In this document: positions 36,624-45,324 of the stretch, piece after piece
Position numbering within the stretch: position 1 is the stretch's first letter
Layout of the letters: every line of letters begins with the position of its first letter
DNA from: Actinoplanes philippinensis
GTDB taxonomy: Bacteria > Actinomycetota > Actinomycetes > Mycobacteriales > Micromonosporaceae
DNA: 64,000 bases
Reading direction: 5' to 3'
Assembly (NCBI RefSeq): GCF_900113015.1
Contig: NZ_FONV01000002.1
Span: 558,001-622,000 of the forward strand
Program-made: the position numbers and the translations under genes
The notes under the pieces: generated by a model
Databases searched by the model: none
Seen by the model: the letters and a program-made list of their open reading frames with translations, nothing else
What the model was told of the DNA's origin: nothing

Positions 36624-36881
36624 GCGATCATTCGGTACGGTCGGCGCCGGCTCCCGGGCCTACGCCGCGACGCGGTCCCGGCGCCGGACCGCAGCGCGCC
36701 CGCCGGGCTCATGCGGTGCTCGCCGAGCTGCGGCCGGCCGTGGATCAGCCAGATGCAGCCGGCCGCACAACCGTCTGAGCCGCGGCCCCGTCTCCGCCGC
36801 ATACGCCCGGCGGGCGCGGTGGAGGCCGTGAGCGGGCAACGCCTCGCGGGGTGGCTCACGGCGCCTTCGGTAGCCGTACCA
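36624..36881. other. 258-base gap without a recognised gene
   Basis: GC-rich gap between the tiny membrane protein gene and the converging propeller gene. Short reading frames here look like chance; I see no clear terminator or RNA gene. Confidence 0.5.
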
Positions 36882-38036
36882 TCACAAGAGCCTCCACACC
36901 CGGACCTGACCGCCGGCCTGTTGGCACGCGAGGTGTTCGCCGGTGCGGCGGCAGCCGCTCGGAGTGGCAGCCGGGAGGCGGCCGCGGATCCGGCCGTTTG
37001 CCCACTCGACCACGCTGAGGCTGTCGCCGTCGACGCGGATCAGCAGGTCACCGGCGGGCAGGCCGTGGCCGAGATCACGCCGGACCTCGCCGGTGTCCGG
37101 GTCGATCAGCAGCGCGCGGCCGTCAGCGGTCCGGACGACGCCGCCCTCACCGCCGATCCAGTTGACGTCGTCCCAGGCCAGGTAGCCGGTGCCGGGGTCG
37201 AGCGCGGACAGGCCGGGCCCGCCGGAGACGCAGACGCGGGCGCCGCAGGGCACTGCCGTCCGGGGCAGGAGCAGCGGGATCGTCCACATCGTCCGCACCT
37301 CGGCCGGCCGGATCATGGTGACCGAGTTGTCGCCGAGCAGGAACACCCGGTCGCCGAGCACCTTGACGACCGGCGCGCCACCGGCGGCGACGGACCGCGA
37401 GGTGGCGTCCACGAGTTCACCGCCGGTGGTGAACACGGTCGCTCCGATGTCGGTCACGACCAGCAGGTGGTCGGCGGTCGCCGCCACGGCGTGCGGCTGG
37501 TCCGGGAAGTTCTGCTTCCACAGGTTCCGGCCGGTCGCCGGGTCGTAGAGCGCCAGCGTGTCCGCCGCCCCGTCCCAGAGGGCGACGCGGCTGCCGGCCG
37601 GGCGGGCCACCGTGTAGGCGCGCGGGTCGACCCGGTCCTCGCCGGTCCGGACGTCGAGGATCCGGGCGTCGTCGTTGCCGGACACGACGAGCACCGGGCC
37701 GGCCTCGGTGAGCGCCGGGATCCCGGCGAACCAGTCGAGCTTCCGCTGCCAGAGCGCCGCTCCCGACGCGAGCGACCAGGCGGCGACGTCCAGCCGGCCG
37801 CTCGTGTCGGCGTGGGTGCTGTACATCGTCGTGCCGGTGAGCAGCCACGATCCGGACGGCCCGGCTGTCGCGGCCACCTGGGGCAGGTCACGCACCCGGG
37901 CGAACGGCGCCGACGGCCCGAGCAGGAACACCGACGCGAGCACCACGGCCAGCGCCGCCGGCAGCACACGTGCCGACGGCGGCGCGGGACGGGAGGGTGC
38001 GACGGTCCGGTCGAGATCGATCATCACACCCGGCAT
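36882..38036 (-). CDS. PQQ-like beta-propeller repeat protein, membrane-anchored
   Basis: A 384-residue protein with one N-terminal membrane segment (about 26-45) and an outside domain of repeated blades with PQQ-type endings such as WSLASGAALWQRKL, YDPATGRNLWKQNF, LDPGTGYLAWDDV and IDPDTGEVRRDL. These folds usually act as binding scaffolds; no enzyme is implied. Cysteine pairs (PCGARVC; GCRR...LAC) may form disulfides outside the cell. Start ATG 38036, with GTG/ATG a few codons downstream as alternatives. Confidence 0.83.
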   Translation of the reverse strand: MPGVMIDLDRTVAPSRPAPPSARVLPAALAVVLASVFLLGPSAPFARVRDLPQVAATAGPSGSWLLTGTTMYSTHADTSGRLDVAAWSLASGAALWQRKLDWFAGIPALTEAGPVLVVSGNDDARILDVRTGEDRVDPRAYTVARPAGSRVALWDGAADTLALYDPATGRNLWKQNFPDQPHAVAATADHLLVVTDIGATVFTTGGELVDATSRSVAAGGAPVVKVLGDRVFLLGDNSVTMIRPAEVRTMWTIPLLLPRTAVPCGARVCVSGGPGLSALDPGTGYLAWDDVNWIGGEGGVVRTADGRALLIDPDTGEVRRDLGHGLPAGDLLIRVDGDSLSVVEWANGRIRGRLPAATPSGCRRTGEHLACQQAGGQVRVWRLL

Positions 38037-38053
38037 TCAACCCCGGACGGTCG

Positions 38054-39307
38054 TCAGGGCGCGATCCGGTTCAGGTCCCTGGGGAACGCTGTCGTCTCGC
38101 GCACGTTCGCGATCCCGGTCAGCCGGGCCACGAACCGCTCCAGGCCGATCGCCCAGCCACCGTGCGGCGGCATGCCGTAGCGGAAGGCGTCGAGATATCC
38201 GGCGTACGGCCCGAGCGGCTCGCCCTGTTTCTCCAGGGCGGCGACATAGTCCACGTAACGGTGCAGGCGCTGCCCGCCGGTCACGATCTCCAGGCCGCGG
38301 AAGAGCAGGTCGAAGCCGTTCGACCAGGTCGGGTCGGCCGGGTCCGGGTGGGTGTAGAACGGCCGCTTGCGCATCGGGTAGCCGGTGACGTAGAGGAACT
38401 CCGAACCGTGCTCCCGCAGCGCCCACTCCCCCAGCGCCCGCTCGTGCGCCGGGGCCAGGTCGGGCTCGTCGGCGGGCGCGCCGGCGATCCGCAGCGCCTC
38501 GCTGAAGTGCACGGCCGGGATCTCGCCGTCGATCCGGGTCTCGCCGCCGATCTCGCCCAGCATCCCGGCGAGGGTCCTGGTCAGCGCGGCCATCACGTCC
38601 CGGTGGTCGGTGACGAACCCCATCTCGGCGTCGAGAGACGTGTACTGCGCCAGGTGCCGCGCGGTGTCGCTCGGCTCGGCCCGGAACACCGGACCCACCT
38701 CGTAGACCCGCTCGAACACGCCGACCATCAGCTGCTTGTAGAACTGCGGCGACTGCGCCAGATAACCGGGCCGGCCGAAATAGTCGAGCTTGAACACGTT
38801 CGCCCCGGACTCGGTCGCCGACTCGACGATCTTCGGGGTGTGGATCTCGACGAACCGCTGCGCCTCCAGCGCCTCCCGGAAACCCTTCGTCGCGGCGGCG
38901 GCGATCCGCAGGCTCGCCGCCCGGCTCGGATGCCGCAGGGCGAGAGCAGCGTGGTCCAGCTGTGCGGCAAGCCCGGCGTTCAGCGCGGGCCGATGCATTT
39001 CAAACGGCAGGGGTACGGCCACCCGGCTCAGTTCGCGGATGGCCGGACCCGTCAGCTCCACCCCGTTCGGCGCCTGCTCGTTGGCGGTGACCACGGCGGT
39101 CACCTCGACGACGCTCTCCTCGGTGAGCTGCTCCAGCTGTTCGCGGACCGCCGGCTCGGTGACGACCACCTGGCTGAACCCGGCGGCGTCCCGGACGATC
39201 AGGAAGGCGACGGACTTGAGCAGCCGGCGGCGGTGAATCCACCCGGCGATGGTGACCTCACGGCCGATCTCCTGCGTGGCCAGTTCGGTGGAGAGGATGC
39301 GTTGCAT
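38054..39307 (-). CDS. aspS: Aspartate--tRNA(Asn/Asp) ligase, archaeal-type (AspS2)
   Basis: A 417-residue class II synthetase of the short archaeal-type AspRS family (no bacterial GAD insertion). It has an OB-fold anticodon domain (1-100), motif 2 (FRAEPSDTARHLAQYTSLDAEM) and motif 3 (GGWAIGLERFVARL). His25 in AGWIHRR sits where discriminating archaeal AspRS has Trp, which points to a non-discriminating enzyme that also charges tRNA(Asn). The ATG has AGGAGGT seven bases upstream and follows a T-box leader. Confidence 0.88.
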   Translation of the reverse strand: MQRILSTELATQEIGREVTIAGWIHRRRLLKSVAFLIVRDAAGFSQVVVTEPAVREQLEQLTEESVVEVTAVVTANEQAPNGVELTGPAIRELSRVAVPLPFEMHRPALNAGLAAQLDHAALALRHPSRAASLRIAAAATKGFREALEAQRFVEIHTPKIVESATESGANVFKLDYFGRPGYLAQSPQFYKQLMVGVFERVYEVGPVFRAEPSDTARHLAQYTSLDAEMGFVTDHRDVMAALTRTLAGMLGEIGGETRIDGEIPAVHFSEALRIAGAPADEPDLAPAHERALGEWALREHGSEFLYVTGYPMRKRPFYTHPDPADPTWSNGFDLLFRGLEIVTGGQRLHRYVDYVAALEKQGEPLGPYAGYLDAFRYGMPPHGGWAIGLERFVARLTGIANVRETTAFPRDLNRIAP

Positions 39308-39535
39308 GGCGGTGACCTCCTCTGGTGACTGCAACGCGGCCCCAGGGAGGTGCGGGCGAGCGGGATCCTCGCGGTACCACCGCACCTTCGCGCCTGCGGA
39401 ACAGGCGCCTCTTTGTCGTGCTGCGGCTCCGGGGTGTCTTCACGCTCCGGCGCTCGGGCCACCCTTCCCAGCTGCCGGGTGGCTCTCTCGGCCGGCGGAT
39501 CGAAGCGTTACTCGGTCCCATCATCGCCGTGACGG
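39308..39535 (-). promoter_or_regulatory. T-box riboswitch, GAC (Asp) specifier, translational type
   Basis: Leader of the AspRS gene, read on the minus strand. Stem I holds an AGTA S-turn (39509-39512), a helix 39501-39507/39443-39449 and then GAA-GAC-A, with specifier codon GAC at 39436-39438. Stem III lies near 39390-39408. The antisequestrator is complete: arm 39380-39387, the T-box bulge TGGTACC (39373-39379), inner stem 39368-39372/39356-39360, closing arm 39348-39355. The closing arm (CACCTCC) can pair with the gene's own AGGAGGT (39315-39321), so it probably controls translation in response to uncharged tRNA(Asp). Confidence 0.85.
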
Positions 39536-39658
39536 GAACGCTAACAGTCGCCGATGCGGCGTTCTTCTGAATTATGGGTGACGGCCCTCACACGAATGGT
39601 CACGTGAGCCTCGTCGCCCCTGCGCTGTGGTCGGCCTGTGCGGGCGTATCTTCGGGGT

Positions 39659-40582
39659 GTGACTATTGCTCCCGAGGGCCGCCGCATGCTGCGCATCGAA
39701 GCGCGCAACGCCGAGACTCCCATCGAGCGGAAACCTCCGTGGATCAAGGTCAAGGCCAAGATGGGCCCTGAGTACACCGAGATGCGCGGCCGCGTCCAGA
39801 AAGAGGGCCTGCACACGGTCTGCCAGGAGGCCGGCTGCCCCAACATCTACGAGTGCTGGGAAGACCGCGAGGCCACCTTCCTCATCGGCGGTGACCAGTG
39901 CACCCGCCGCTGCGACTTCTGCCAGATCGACACCGGCAAGCCGGCCGAGTTCGACGCCGACGAGCCCCGCCGCGTCGGCGAGTCCGTCGCCACGATGGGC
40001 CTGCGCTACGCCACGGTGACCGGTGTCGCCCGCGACGACCTGCCCGACGGCGGCGCCTGGCTGTATGCGGAGACCGTCCGCCAGATCCACAAGCTGATGC
40101 CCGGCTGCGGCGTCGAGCTGCTGATCCCCGACTTCAACGCCGACCCGGCCCAGCTGGCCGAGGTCTTCGGCGCCACCCCCGAGGTGCTCGCCCACAACCT
40201 GGAGACGGTGCCGCGCATCTTCAAGCGCATCCGTCCCGGCTTCCGCTACGAGCGCTCCCTCGACGTGATCACCCAGGCCCGCGCGGCCGGCCTCGTCACC
40301 AAGAGCAACCTGATCCTCGGCATGGGCGAGACCCGCGACGAGGTGTCGGCGGCCCTGCGCGACCTGCACGGCGCCGGCTGCGAGCTGATCACCATCACGC
40401 AGTATCTGCGTCCCACCCCGCGCCACCACCCGGTCGAGCGCTGGGTGAAGCCGGAGGAGTTCGTCGAGCTCCGCGAGGAGGCCGAGCAGATCGGTTTCGC
40501 CGGCGTGATGAGCGGCCCGCTGGTCCGGTCGTCGTACCGTGCTGGTCGCCTGTACAAGCAGGCCCTCGAAGCCCGGGGCTGA
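39659..40582 (+). CDS. lipA: Lipoyl synthase LipA
   Basis: A 307-residue radical-SAM enzyme that inserts two sulfurs into octanoyl groups. Both clusters are visible: auxiliary-cluster cysteines in [13 protein letters not shown] and the radical-[11 protein letters not shown]. The C-terminal RSSYRAG serine/arginine motif binds the auxiliary cluster. GTG 39659 lacks a ribosome site, but a TATCTT at 39647-39652 would place the transcription start on the GTG, so the message may be leaderless. It is separated from lipB by the AspRS insertion; in mycobacteria lipB and lipA are adjacent. Confidence 0.95.
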   Translation: MTIAPEGRRMLRIEARNAETPIERKPPWIKVKAKMGPEYTEMRGRVQKEGLHTVCQEAGCPNIYECWEDREATFLIGGDQCTRRCDFCQIDTGKPAEFDADEPRRVGESVATMGLRYATVTGVARDDLPDGGAWLYAETVRQIHKLMPGCGVELLIPDFNADPAQLAEVFGATPEVLAHNLETVPRIFKRIRPGFRYERSLDVITQARAAGLVTKSNLILGMGETRDEVSAALRDLHGAGCELITITQYLRPTPRHHPVERWVKPEEFVELREEAEQIGFAGVMSGPLVRSSYRAGRLYKQALEARG

Positions 40583-40731
40583 CCCGCACCCGCCCTCCCC
40601 CGGAGGTCTCGCCCCGACCACGCCGGCCGGGGTATCGCGGAACGCCGTGGGGCTGCTCTGTCGGGTCCCGCCGGAACGCCTCGACGGGCATGTCTACCGG
40701 AAAATGTGCCGAGACGGCCGCTGAGACGTCG

Positions 40732-40770
40732 ATAGCCCCGCACCTGGTCGGCGCGGGGCTATTTTCGTTT
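40732..40770 (+). terminator. Rho-independent terminator after lipA
   Basis: Perfect 10-bp stem (40732-40741 / 40753-40762) with an 11-base loop and a TTTTCGTTT tail, about 150 bases after lipA. No gene is recognised between 40583 and 40879. Confidence 0.8.
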
Positions 40771-40879
40771 CACCGGGTGCTCGCTCAGGACGCTCCGCCA
40801 ACTCTCATGACCACGCTGAGCGGCGGCGATGCCCGGTCATGGAAGCGGAACGCAGAGGTTGAGCGACACCCGACGTTCC

Positions 40880-41107
40880 CTACTTCTTCTTGGCCGCCTT
40901 CTTGTCCTTCTTTCCCTTCTTGCTGTCCTTGCCGCTCTTCTCCGATCCCCATCGGGCTTCAGCGACCTCCGGAACCAGCACGGGCGACAGCAGCTTCACA
41001 AAGACCATGGCGAGGGGAGCCAGCCAGGCCCACCACGGCACCAGGGAGTCCGGCCCCATCAACATGCCGACGAAGTCGTAACTCACCTCGACTGCGGTAT
41101 CCATCAT
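40880..41107 (-). CDS. Small membrane protein with lysine-rich tail
   Basis: A 75-residue protein with a short outer N-terminus (MMDTAVEVSYDFVG), a membrane segment (about 22-45, PWWAWLAPLAMVFVKLLSPVLV) and a C-terminus dominated by lysine (KKGKKDKKAAKKK). The high Lys content is striking in such GC-rich DNA. Function unknown. ATG codons at 41107 and 41104 are both possible starts. Confidence 0.6.
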   Translation of the reverse strand: MMDTAVEVSYDFVGMLMGPDSLVPWWAWLAPLAMVFVKLLSPVLVPEVAEARWGSEKSGKDSKKGKKDKKAAKKK

Positions 41108-41471
41108 GTGCCTCCGGCGACGAGCTGCTCAGGCCAGGCAGGACGCCCTCCTGTGCTACGGCTCCCAATATCGGATCACCGCCGCCCGCCATTAGCCTTT
41201 CCCGCCACCGTCCCGCCCCCGGCGACCAGCCATCGGCCACCCACCGCCACTCGCCATCGGCCGGCTCCGCCACCGGCTCGCCGGCGGGAGGTGCCCCTCG
41301 AGGAGTCAGCGGTGACCGCCGCCCCTGGCACGGCACAGCGCCTGTCGGCGGCGGGAGGTGTTCGAGGAGCCACCGGTGACCGCCGCCCCTGGCACGGCAC
41401 AGCGCCCGTCGGCGGCCGTCCGTTCGGGGCAAGCGACGGCGGCGATACGGTGGCCTGGCGGGCTTGTGGCA
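41108..41471. other. 364-base gap without a gene
   Basis: GC-rich stretch between the small membrane protein gene and the LuxR remnant. It holds the 66-base tandem duplication listed separately; no coding region, RNA gene or clear promoter is recognised. Confidence 0.5.
41284..41415. repeat. Two-copy 66-bp tandem duplication
   Basis: Copies begin at 41284 and 41350 with GGCGGGAGGTG and share a long near-identical core around GGTGACCGCCGCCCCTGGCA. Differences are a few substitutions and a short indel. Confidence 0.8.
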
Positions 41472-42180
41472 TCAGGTGTCGAGGTAGCCGAGGCGATGGG
41501 CGACGGCGGCGGCCTCCACCCGGTTGGTGACCTCCAGCTTGGCGATGATCCGGGAGACGTGGACGCTGGCCGTCTTCGGTGAGATGAACAGGCGTTCGGC
41601 GATGCGGCCGTTGCTGTGGCCTTCGGCGACCAGGCGGAGGACCTCGCGTTCGCGGGCGGTCAGAAGTTCGGTGTTCGCGGTGGGCAGCGCCGATTTCCGG
41701 ATGCCCAGTCTGCGGGCCAGGACTTCGACGGCGTCACACAGCGGCCGGGCACCGAGCGCGGACGCGATCACGGCGGCCTCGGTGAGGGCGGCTGTCGCTG
41801 CCGGGCGGTCAGCACCCGAAGCTTCGGCGAGATCGAGCAGGGCACCGGCCAGCTGGTAGGGCTGTCGGTCGACTCGCCAGGCCTCGACCGCCTCTCGCCA
41901 CCGCCCGACGCCGCCTGACGCCGCCGTCGAGGATGGCGGCCACCTGGGCGGCATAGGCGCGCTCGGCCGGATACCGCTGAGGAAAGCGGTCAGCGAGCGC
42001 CCGGATCGCGGTCCTCAGGCCAACGCCCTCCGGCAGGAGCCCGTCAAGCCCGCCGCCGGACGCCGCGCCGGAACCGGTGGCCGAGGATGATCCCGCCCTG
42101 GAACCGGTAGCCGGGGGTGATCCCGCCCCGGAACCGGTAACCGGGGGTGATCCCGCCCCGGAACCGGTAGGCACAGCCAC
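41472..42180 (-). pseudogene. Frameshifted C-terminal remnant of a LuxR-family ATPase regulator
   Basis: The 3-prime part encodes a TPR-like end (EAWRVDRQPYQLAGALLDLAEA) and a LuxR DNA-binding domain (LTAREREVLRLVAEGHSNGRIAERLF, then SPKTASVHVSRI, ending GYLDT). The expected upstream residues (LADRFPQRYPAERAYAAQVAAILDGG) are in another frame. A 10-base tandem duplication at 41907-41926 lies exactly at the switch; removing one copy joins the frames as LDGGVGRWREAVEAW. Further upstream only Pro/Ser-rich repeats remain, and no ATPase domain is found, so the gene seems decayed. Sequencing error is a less likely explanation. Confidence 0.65.
42089..42178. repeat. Three 30-bp tandem repeats
   Basis: GATCCCGCC-x-GGAACCGGTA units at 42089, 42119 and 42149, inside the degraded region upstream of the LuxR remnant. 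Confidence 0.8.
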
Positions 42181-42698
42181 CCCAGAGCCCGAACCGGCAG
42201 GCGAGGGCAGCGCAAGGCGAGCGGGAAGGCTCCGGTCGGAGGCGACCCCACCGACGCGGAGGGGGTCGGCCCGGCCTCATCCGCCGGAAATGCGTTCGTC
42301 GCGGGCGGCTCAGCAACAGACGCAGATCCGGTGGTCGCAAGCGACCCCGCGGAGACGCCGGAGGCAGCCGCGGCAGTGACGGACGCGGAGGGCACGCACG
42401 GCCGGATCAGACGCTGCGGGGAGGGAGACGCCGGAGGCAGCCGCGGAGGCACGCACCGCCGGGTCAGACACGGCGGAGAAGGAGACGGTCTCGGAGGGCG
42501 GGATCGCGCCCGACCATGACCGCGCTGTGCGGTGGGTGCCGGGGTCGCTGAAGGGGATCATGGGAGGAACTCTTCGCCGGAAGGCGGCGCCCGGGCATGG
42601 GGACGGCTCCTCATCTCTTCCGGTGTCCCCTCCTTGCCCACGGCTGCCGGGGTCCCCGGGACGCCGTGAGGTACCTGAGCCCCACTACACTTCCGGGC
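42181..42698. other. Degenerate low-complexity gap
   Basis: About 500 bases with only fragmentary Pro/Ala/Ser-rich frames on both strands. It may contain further debris of the LuxR-type gene. The end should include the promoter of the DUF4191 gene. Confidence 0.5.
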
Positions 42699-43391
42699 AT
42701 GGCAAAACCCCAGGAGAAGGTGTCGGTCGGCGAGCGTTTCAAGCAGATCGGCCAGGTGTTCGCGTTCACGGCCAAGCAGGACAAGTGGTTCGTCCCGCTG
42801 GTCATCGGCGCGGTCGCCATCCCGGTCGCGATCACCGTGACCATCGTGCTCCTGACGGGTGGCTGGCTGTGGATTCCGGTCGGGATCCTGTTCACGCTGC
42901 TGGCCGTGCTGATCGTGCTCAACCTGCGGTCCAACACCGCGATGATGAATGTGGCGGAGGGCCAGCCCGGCGCCGCCGCCTCGCTGATGGAGAACATGCG
43001 CGGCGACTGGCGGGTGCGTCCGGCCGCCAGTTCCACGACGCAGTTCGACATGGTGCACGTGGTGATCGGCAAGCCGGGGGTGATCCTGCTCGCCGAGGGC
43101 GACCCGCAGCGGGTGCGGAGCCTGCTCAGCCAGGAGAAGAAGCGGCTGGTCAAGGTGATCGGCAACGCGCCGATCTACGACTACGTGATCGGCTCCGCCG
43201 AGGGCCAGCTGTCGATCCGCAAGCTGCGCTCGACGATGCTGCGACTGCCGCGCAACCTGACCGGCAAGGACGTCAACGCCCTGGACAAGCGGCTCGGCGC
43301 GCTGATGTCGCGGCCCCAGATGCCGAAGGGCGCGATCCCCAAGAACATGCGGCCGAGCAAGGGCGCGTTCCGGCAGCAGCGCCCCCGCTGA
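42699..43391 (+). CDS. DUF4191 family membrane protein
   Basis: A 230-residue actinobacterial protein with two adjacent membrane segments (about 32-52 and 56-76) after a short cytoplasmic start (MAKPQEKVSVGERFKQIGQVF), and a large basic cytoplasmic C-terminal domain ending MPKGAIPKNMRPSKGAFRQQ. Function unknown. M. tuberculosis Rv2219 next to lipA is of this kind, so it marks the end of the conserved lipoate block. Confidence 0.88.
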   Translation: MAKPQEKVSVGERFKQIGQVFAFTAKQDKWFVPLVIGAVAIPVAITVTIVLLTGGWLWIPVGILFTLLAVLIVLNLRSNTAMMNVAEGQPGAAASLMENMRGDWRVRPAASSTTQFDMVHVVIGKPGVILLAEGDPQRVRSLLSQEKKRLVKVIGNAPIYDYVIGSAEGQLSIRKLRSTMLRLPRNLTGKDVNALDKRLGALMSRPQMPKGAIPKNMRPSKGAFRQQRPR

Positions 43392-43435
43392 TCAAAACCA
43401 CTTTGGGGTACGGGGTGAGCAGCGCCCGACCACAG

Positions 43436-43464
43436 CAGCCCGTCCCGAGTACCGGGGCGGGCTG
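43436..43464 (+). terminator. Hairpin after the DUF4191 gene
   Basis: 12-bp stem with one G-U pair (43436-43447 / 43453-43464) and a 5-base loop; no T-tract. Confidence 0.6.
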
Positions 43465-43647
43465 TCGTCGTCCTGTCAAGGCGTGCATGGGTGGCCGTAC
43501 CCCCGAATGCCCTTAAAGAGACCGCTTCCATCGACGAGGGTCTCCATGATCGGTCCGGGGCGATAGCCTCGGGTCTACGCCTCTGTCCGGCGGTCCACGC
43601 CGGACGGTGACGCCGACCTGCACCCTGGGCACGAAGGAGCTCCGCTC

Positions 43648-45321
43648 GTGGTCAGCACCCTGGCGGTTCCGGGCACCTATCCGACCCTGCGCGACGCCCT
43701 CGAGGTGGCGCCTGACGGGGCCGTCGTCACGCTGGATCCGGGTGTCTACCGGGAGCGGATCGACCTGGCCGGCCGGCGTCTGACGGTGCGGGCGTCGGGT
43801 GATCCGGGTTCGGCGATGGTGGACGCGTCCGGGCTGGACGGGCCGGCGCTGGCGGTGGCGTCCGGCGAGGTGGAGATCGACGGTCTGGCGCTGACGTCGG
43901 ACGAGTATCCGGCGGTGGTGATCGCCGGCGGCCGGGTGCGGTTGCGGCGCTGTGAGCTGTCCTCGGGTTACGGCGCGGGGGTGCAGGCGGAGGGCGGCGC
44001 GACGGTCGACGCGGCGGAGGTGCGGGTGGTCGCCGGCCAGCACGGTTTCGTCTTCTCCGACGCGGGTGGCACGGTGGACTCGTGTGAGGTGCGCGGCGTC
44101 TCGGACGACGGGGTGATCGTGCGGCTCGGAGCGGACCCGGTGATCCGCGGCACCCGGGTCAGTGACTGCGGCCATCGCGGGATCTACATCTACCAGTCGG
44201 GGCGGCCGCTGATCGAGCGCTGTGACGTCTCCGGCACCGGCGACGCGGGCATCGTGGTGGCCTATGCGAGCGCGCCGCGGATCGTGGAGACGTGGGTGCA
44301 TCAGACGTCCGGGCCGGGGATCGTGGTCGGCGCCGGGTGTTCGGCGGTGGTCGAGCGGTGCCGGGTGGAGGAGACCGCCGATCCGCCGGTGCAGGTCGAT
44401 CCCCGAGCCGACGCGACGGTGACGTTGAGTGACAGCGGCGGGCTGCCGCAGGCCGGTCTGCTGGCGGCGGGCGCGGCGCAGGACGCGGCCGAGGTGGACC
44501 GGCTGCTCACCGAGCTCGATTCGATGATCGGGCTGGCGGGGGTGAAGGAGGAGGTCCGGGCGCTGATCGACGAGATCCAGGTGAACGAGTGGCGGCGTGG
44601 CGCGGGCCTCTCGGTCGGCGCGGTCAGCCATCACCTGATCTTCACGGGCGCTCCGGGCACCGGGAAGACGACGGTGGCCCGGATCTACGGACAGTTGCTG
44701 AGGGCGCTGGGGGTGCTGCCGAACGGGGAGTTCCGTGAGGTGTCCCGGCGTGATCTGGTCGGGCAGTACATCGGGCACACGGCGGAGAAGACGACGTCGG
44801 TGTTCGAGGAGGCGATGGGCGGGGTGCTGTTCATCGACGAGGCGTACACGCTGGCCCGGGCCGGTGGGGCGGCCGCCGACTTCGGCCAGGAGGCGATCGA
44901 CACGCTGGTGAAGCTGATGGAGGACCACCGGGACCAGGTCGCGGTGATCGTCGCCGGCTACACCCGGGAGATGTCCGACTTCCTGGACGCCAACTCCGGT
45001 CTGGCCTCCCGGTTCGCCAAGACGATGGAGTTCGAGAACTACGGGCCGGACGAGCTGGTGATGATCGCCGGCCGGATCGCCCGTCACGACGACTACGTGT
45101 TCGCCGACGGGCTGCCCGAGGCGCTGTGGGAGCACTTCGGACGGCTGGAACGGGACCGTAACTTCGGCAACGCGCGGGAGGCCCGCAAGCTGCTGGAGGG
45201 CATGCGCAAGGCGCAGTCGGGGCGATTGCGGGCGATGGGGCGGATGCCCAGCCGGGACGATCTCCGGACGCTGATGCTCGCCGATCTGCGGATGGCCACA
45301 CGCTCCAGGGACAGGGGGTGA
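43648..45321 (+). CDS. Right-handed beta-helix protein fused to an EccA-like AAA+ ATPase
   Basis: A 557-residue two-part protein. Residues 1-265 are a pectate-lyase-like parallel beta-helix (PTLRDALEVAPDGAVVTLDPGVYRE start, then many short strands and G-D-A-G turns). Residues about 285-550 are an AAA+ ATPase of the CbxX/EccA class with Walker A GAPGTGKTT (about 334-342), Walker B VLFIDEAY, sensor and the DANSGLASRF arginine region. EccA is the cytosolic chaperone ATPase of ESX systems; here its TPR domain seems replaced by a beta-helix. GTG 43648 has AAGGAG nine bases upstream. First gene of the type VII block. Confidence 0.88.
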   Translation: MVSTLAVPGTYPTLRDALEVAPDGAVVTLDPGVYRERIDLAGRRLTVRASGDPGSAMVDASGLDGPALAVASGEVEIDGLALTSDEYPAVVIAGGRVRLRRCELSSGYGAGVQAEGGATVDAAEVRVVAGQHGFVFSDAGGTVDSCEVRGVSDDGVIVRLGADPVIRGTRVSDCGHRGIYIYQSGRPLIERCDVSGTGDAGIVVAYASAPRIVETWVHQTSGPGIVVGAGCSAVVERCRVEETADPPVQVDPRADATVTLSDSGGLPQAGLLAAGAAQDAAEVDRLLTELDSMIGLAGVKEEVRALIDEIQVNEWRRGAGLSVGAVSHHLIFTGAPGTGKTTVARIYGQLLRALGVLPNGEFREVSRRDLVGQYIGHTAEKTTSVFEEAMGGVLFIDEAYTLARAGGAAADFGQEAIDTLVKLMEDHRDQVAVIVAGYTREMSDFLDANSGLASRFAKTMEFENYGPDELVMIAGRIARHDDYVFADGLPEALWEHFGRLERDRNFGNAREARKLLEGMRKAQSGRLRAMGRMPSRDDLRTLMLADLRMATRSRDRG

Positions 45322-45324
45322 GAC

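Noticed and set aside
42181..42561. Intact N-terminal half of the LuxR-type regulator
   Set aside because: Frames here are short, Pro/Ala/Ser-rich and contain no Walker motif, so an ATPase domain cannot be supported.
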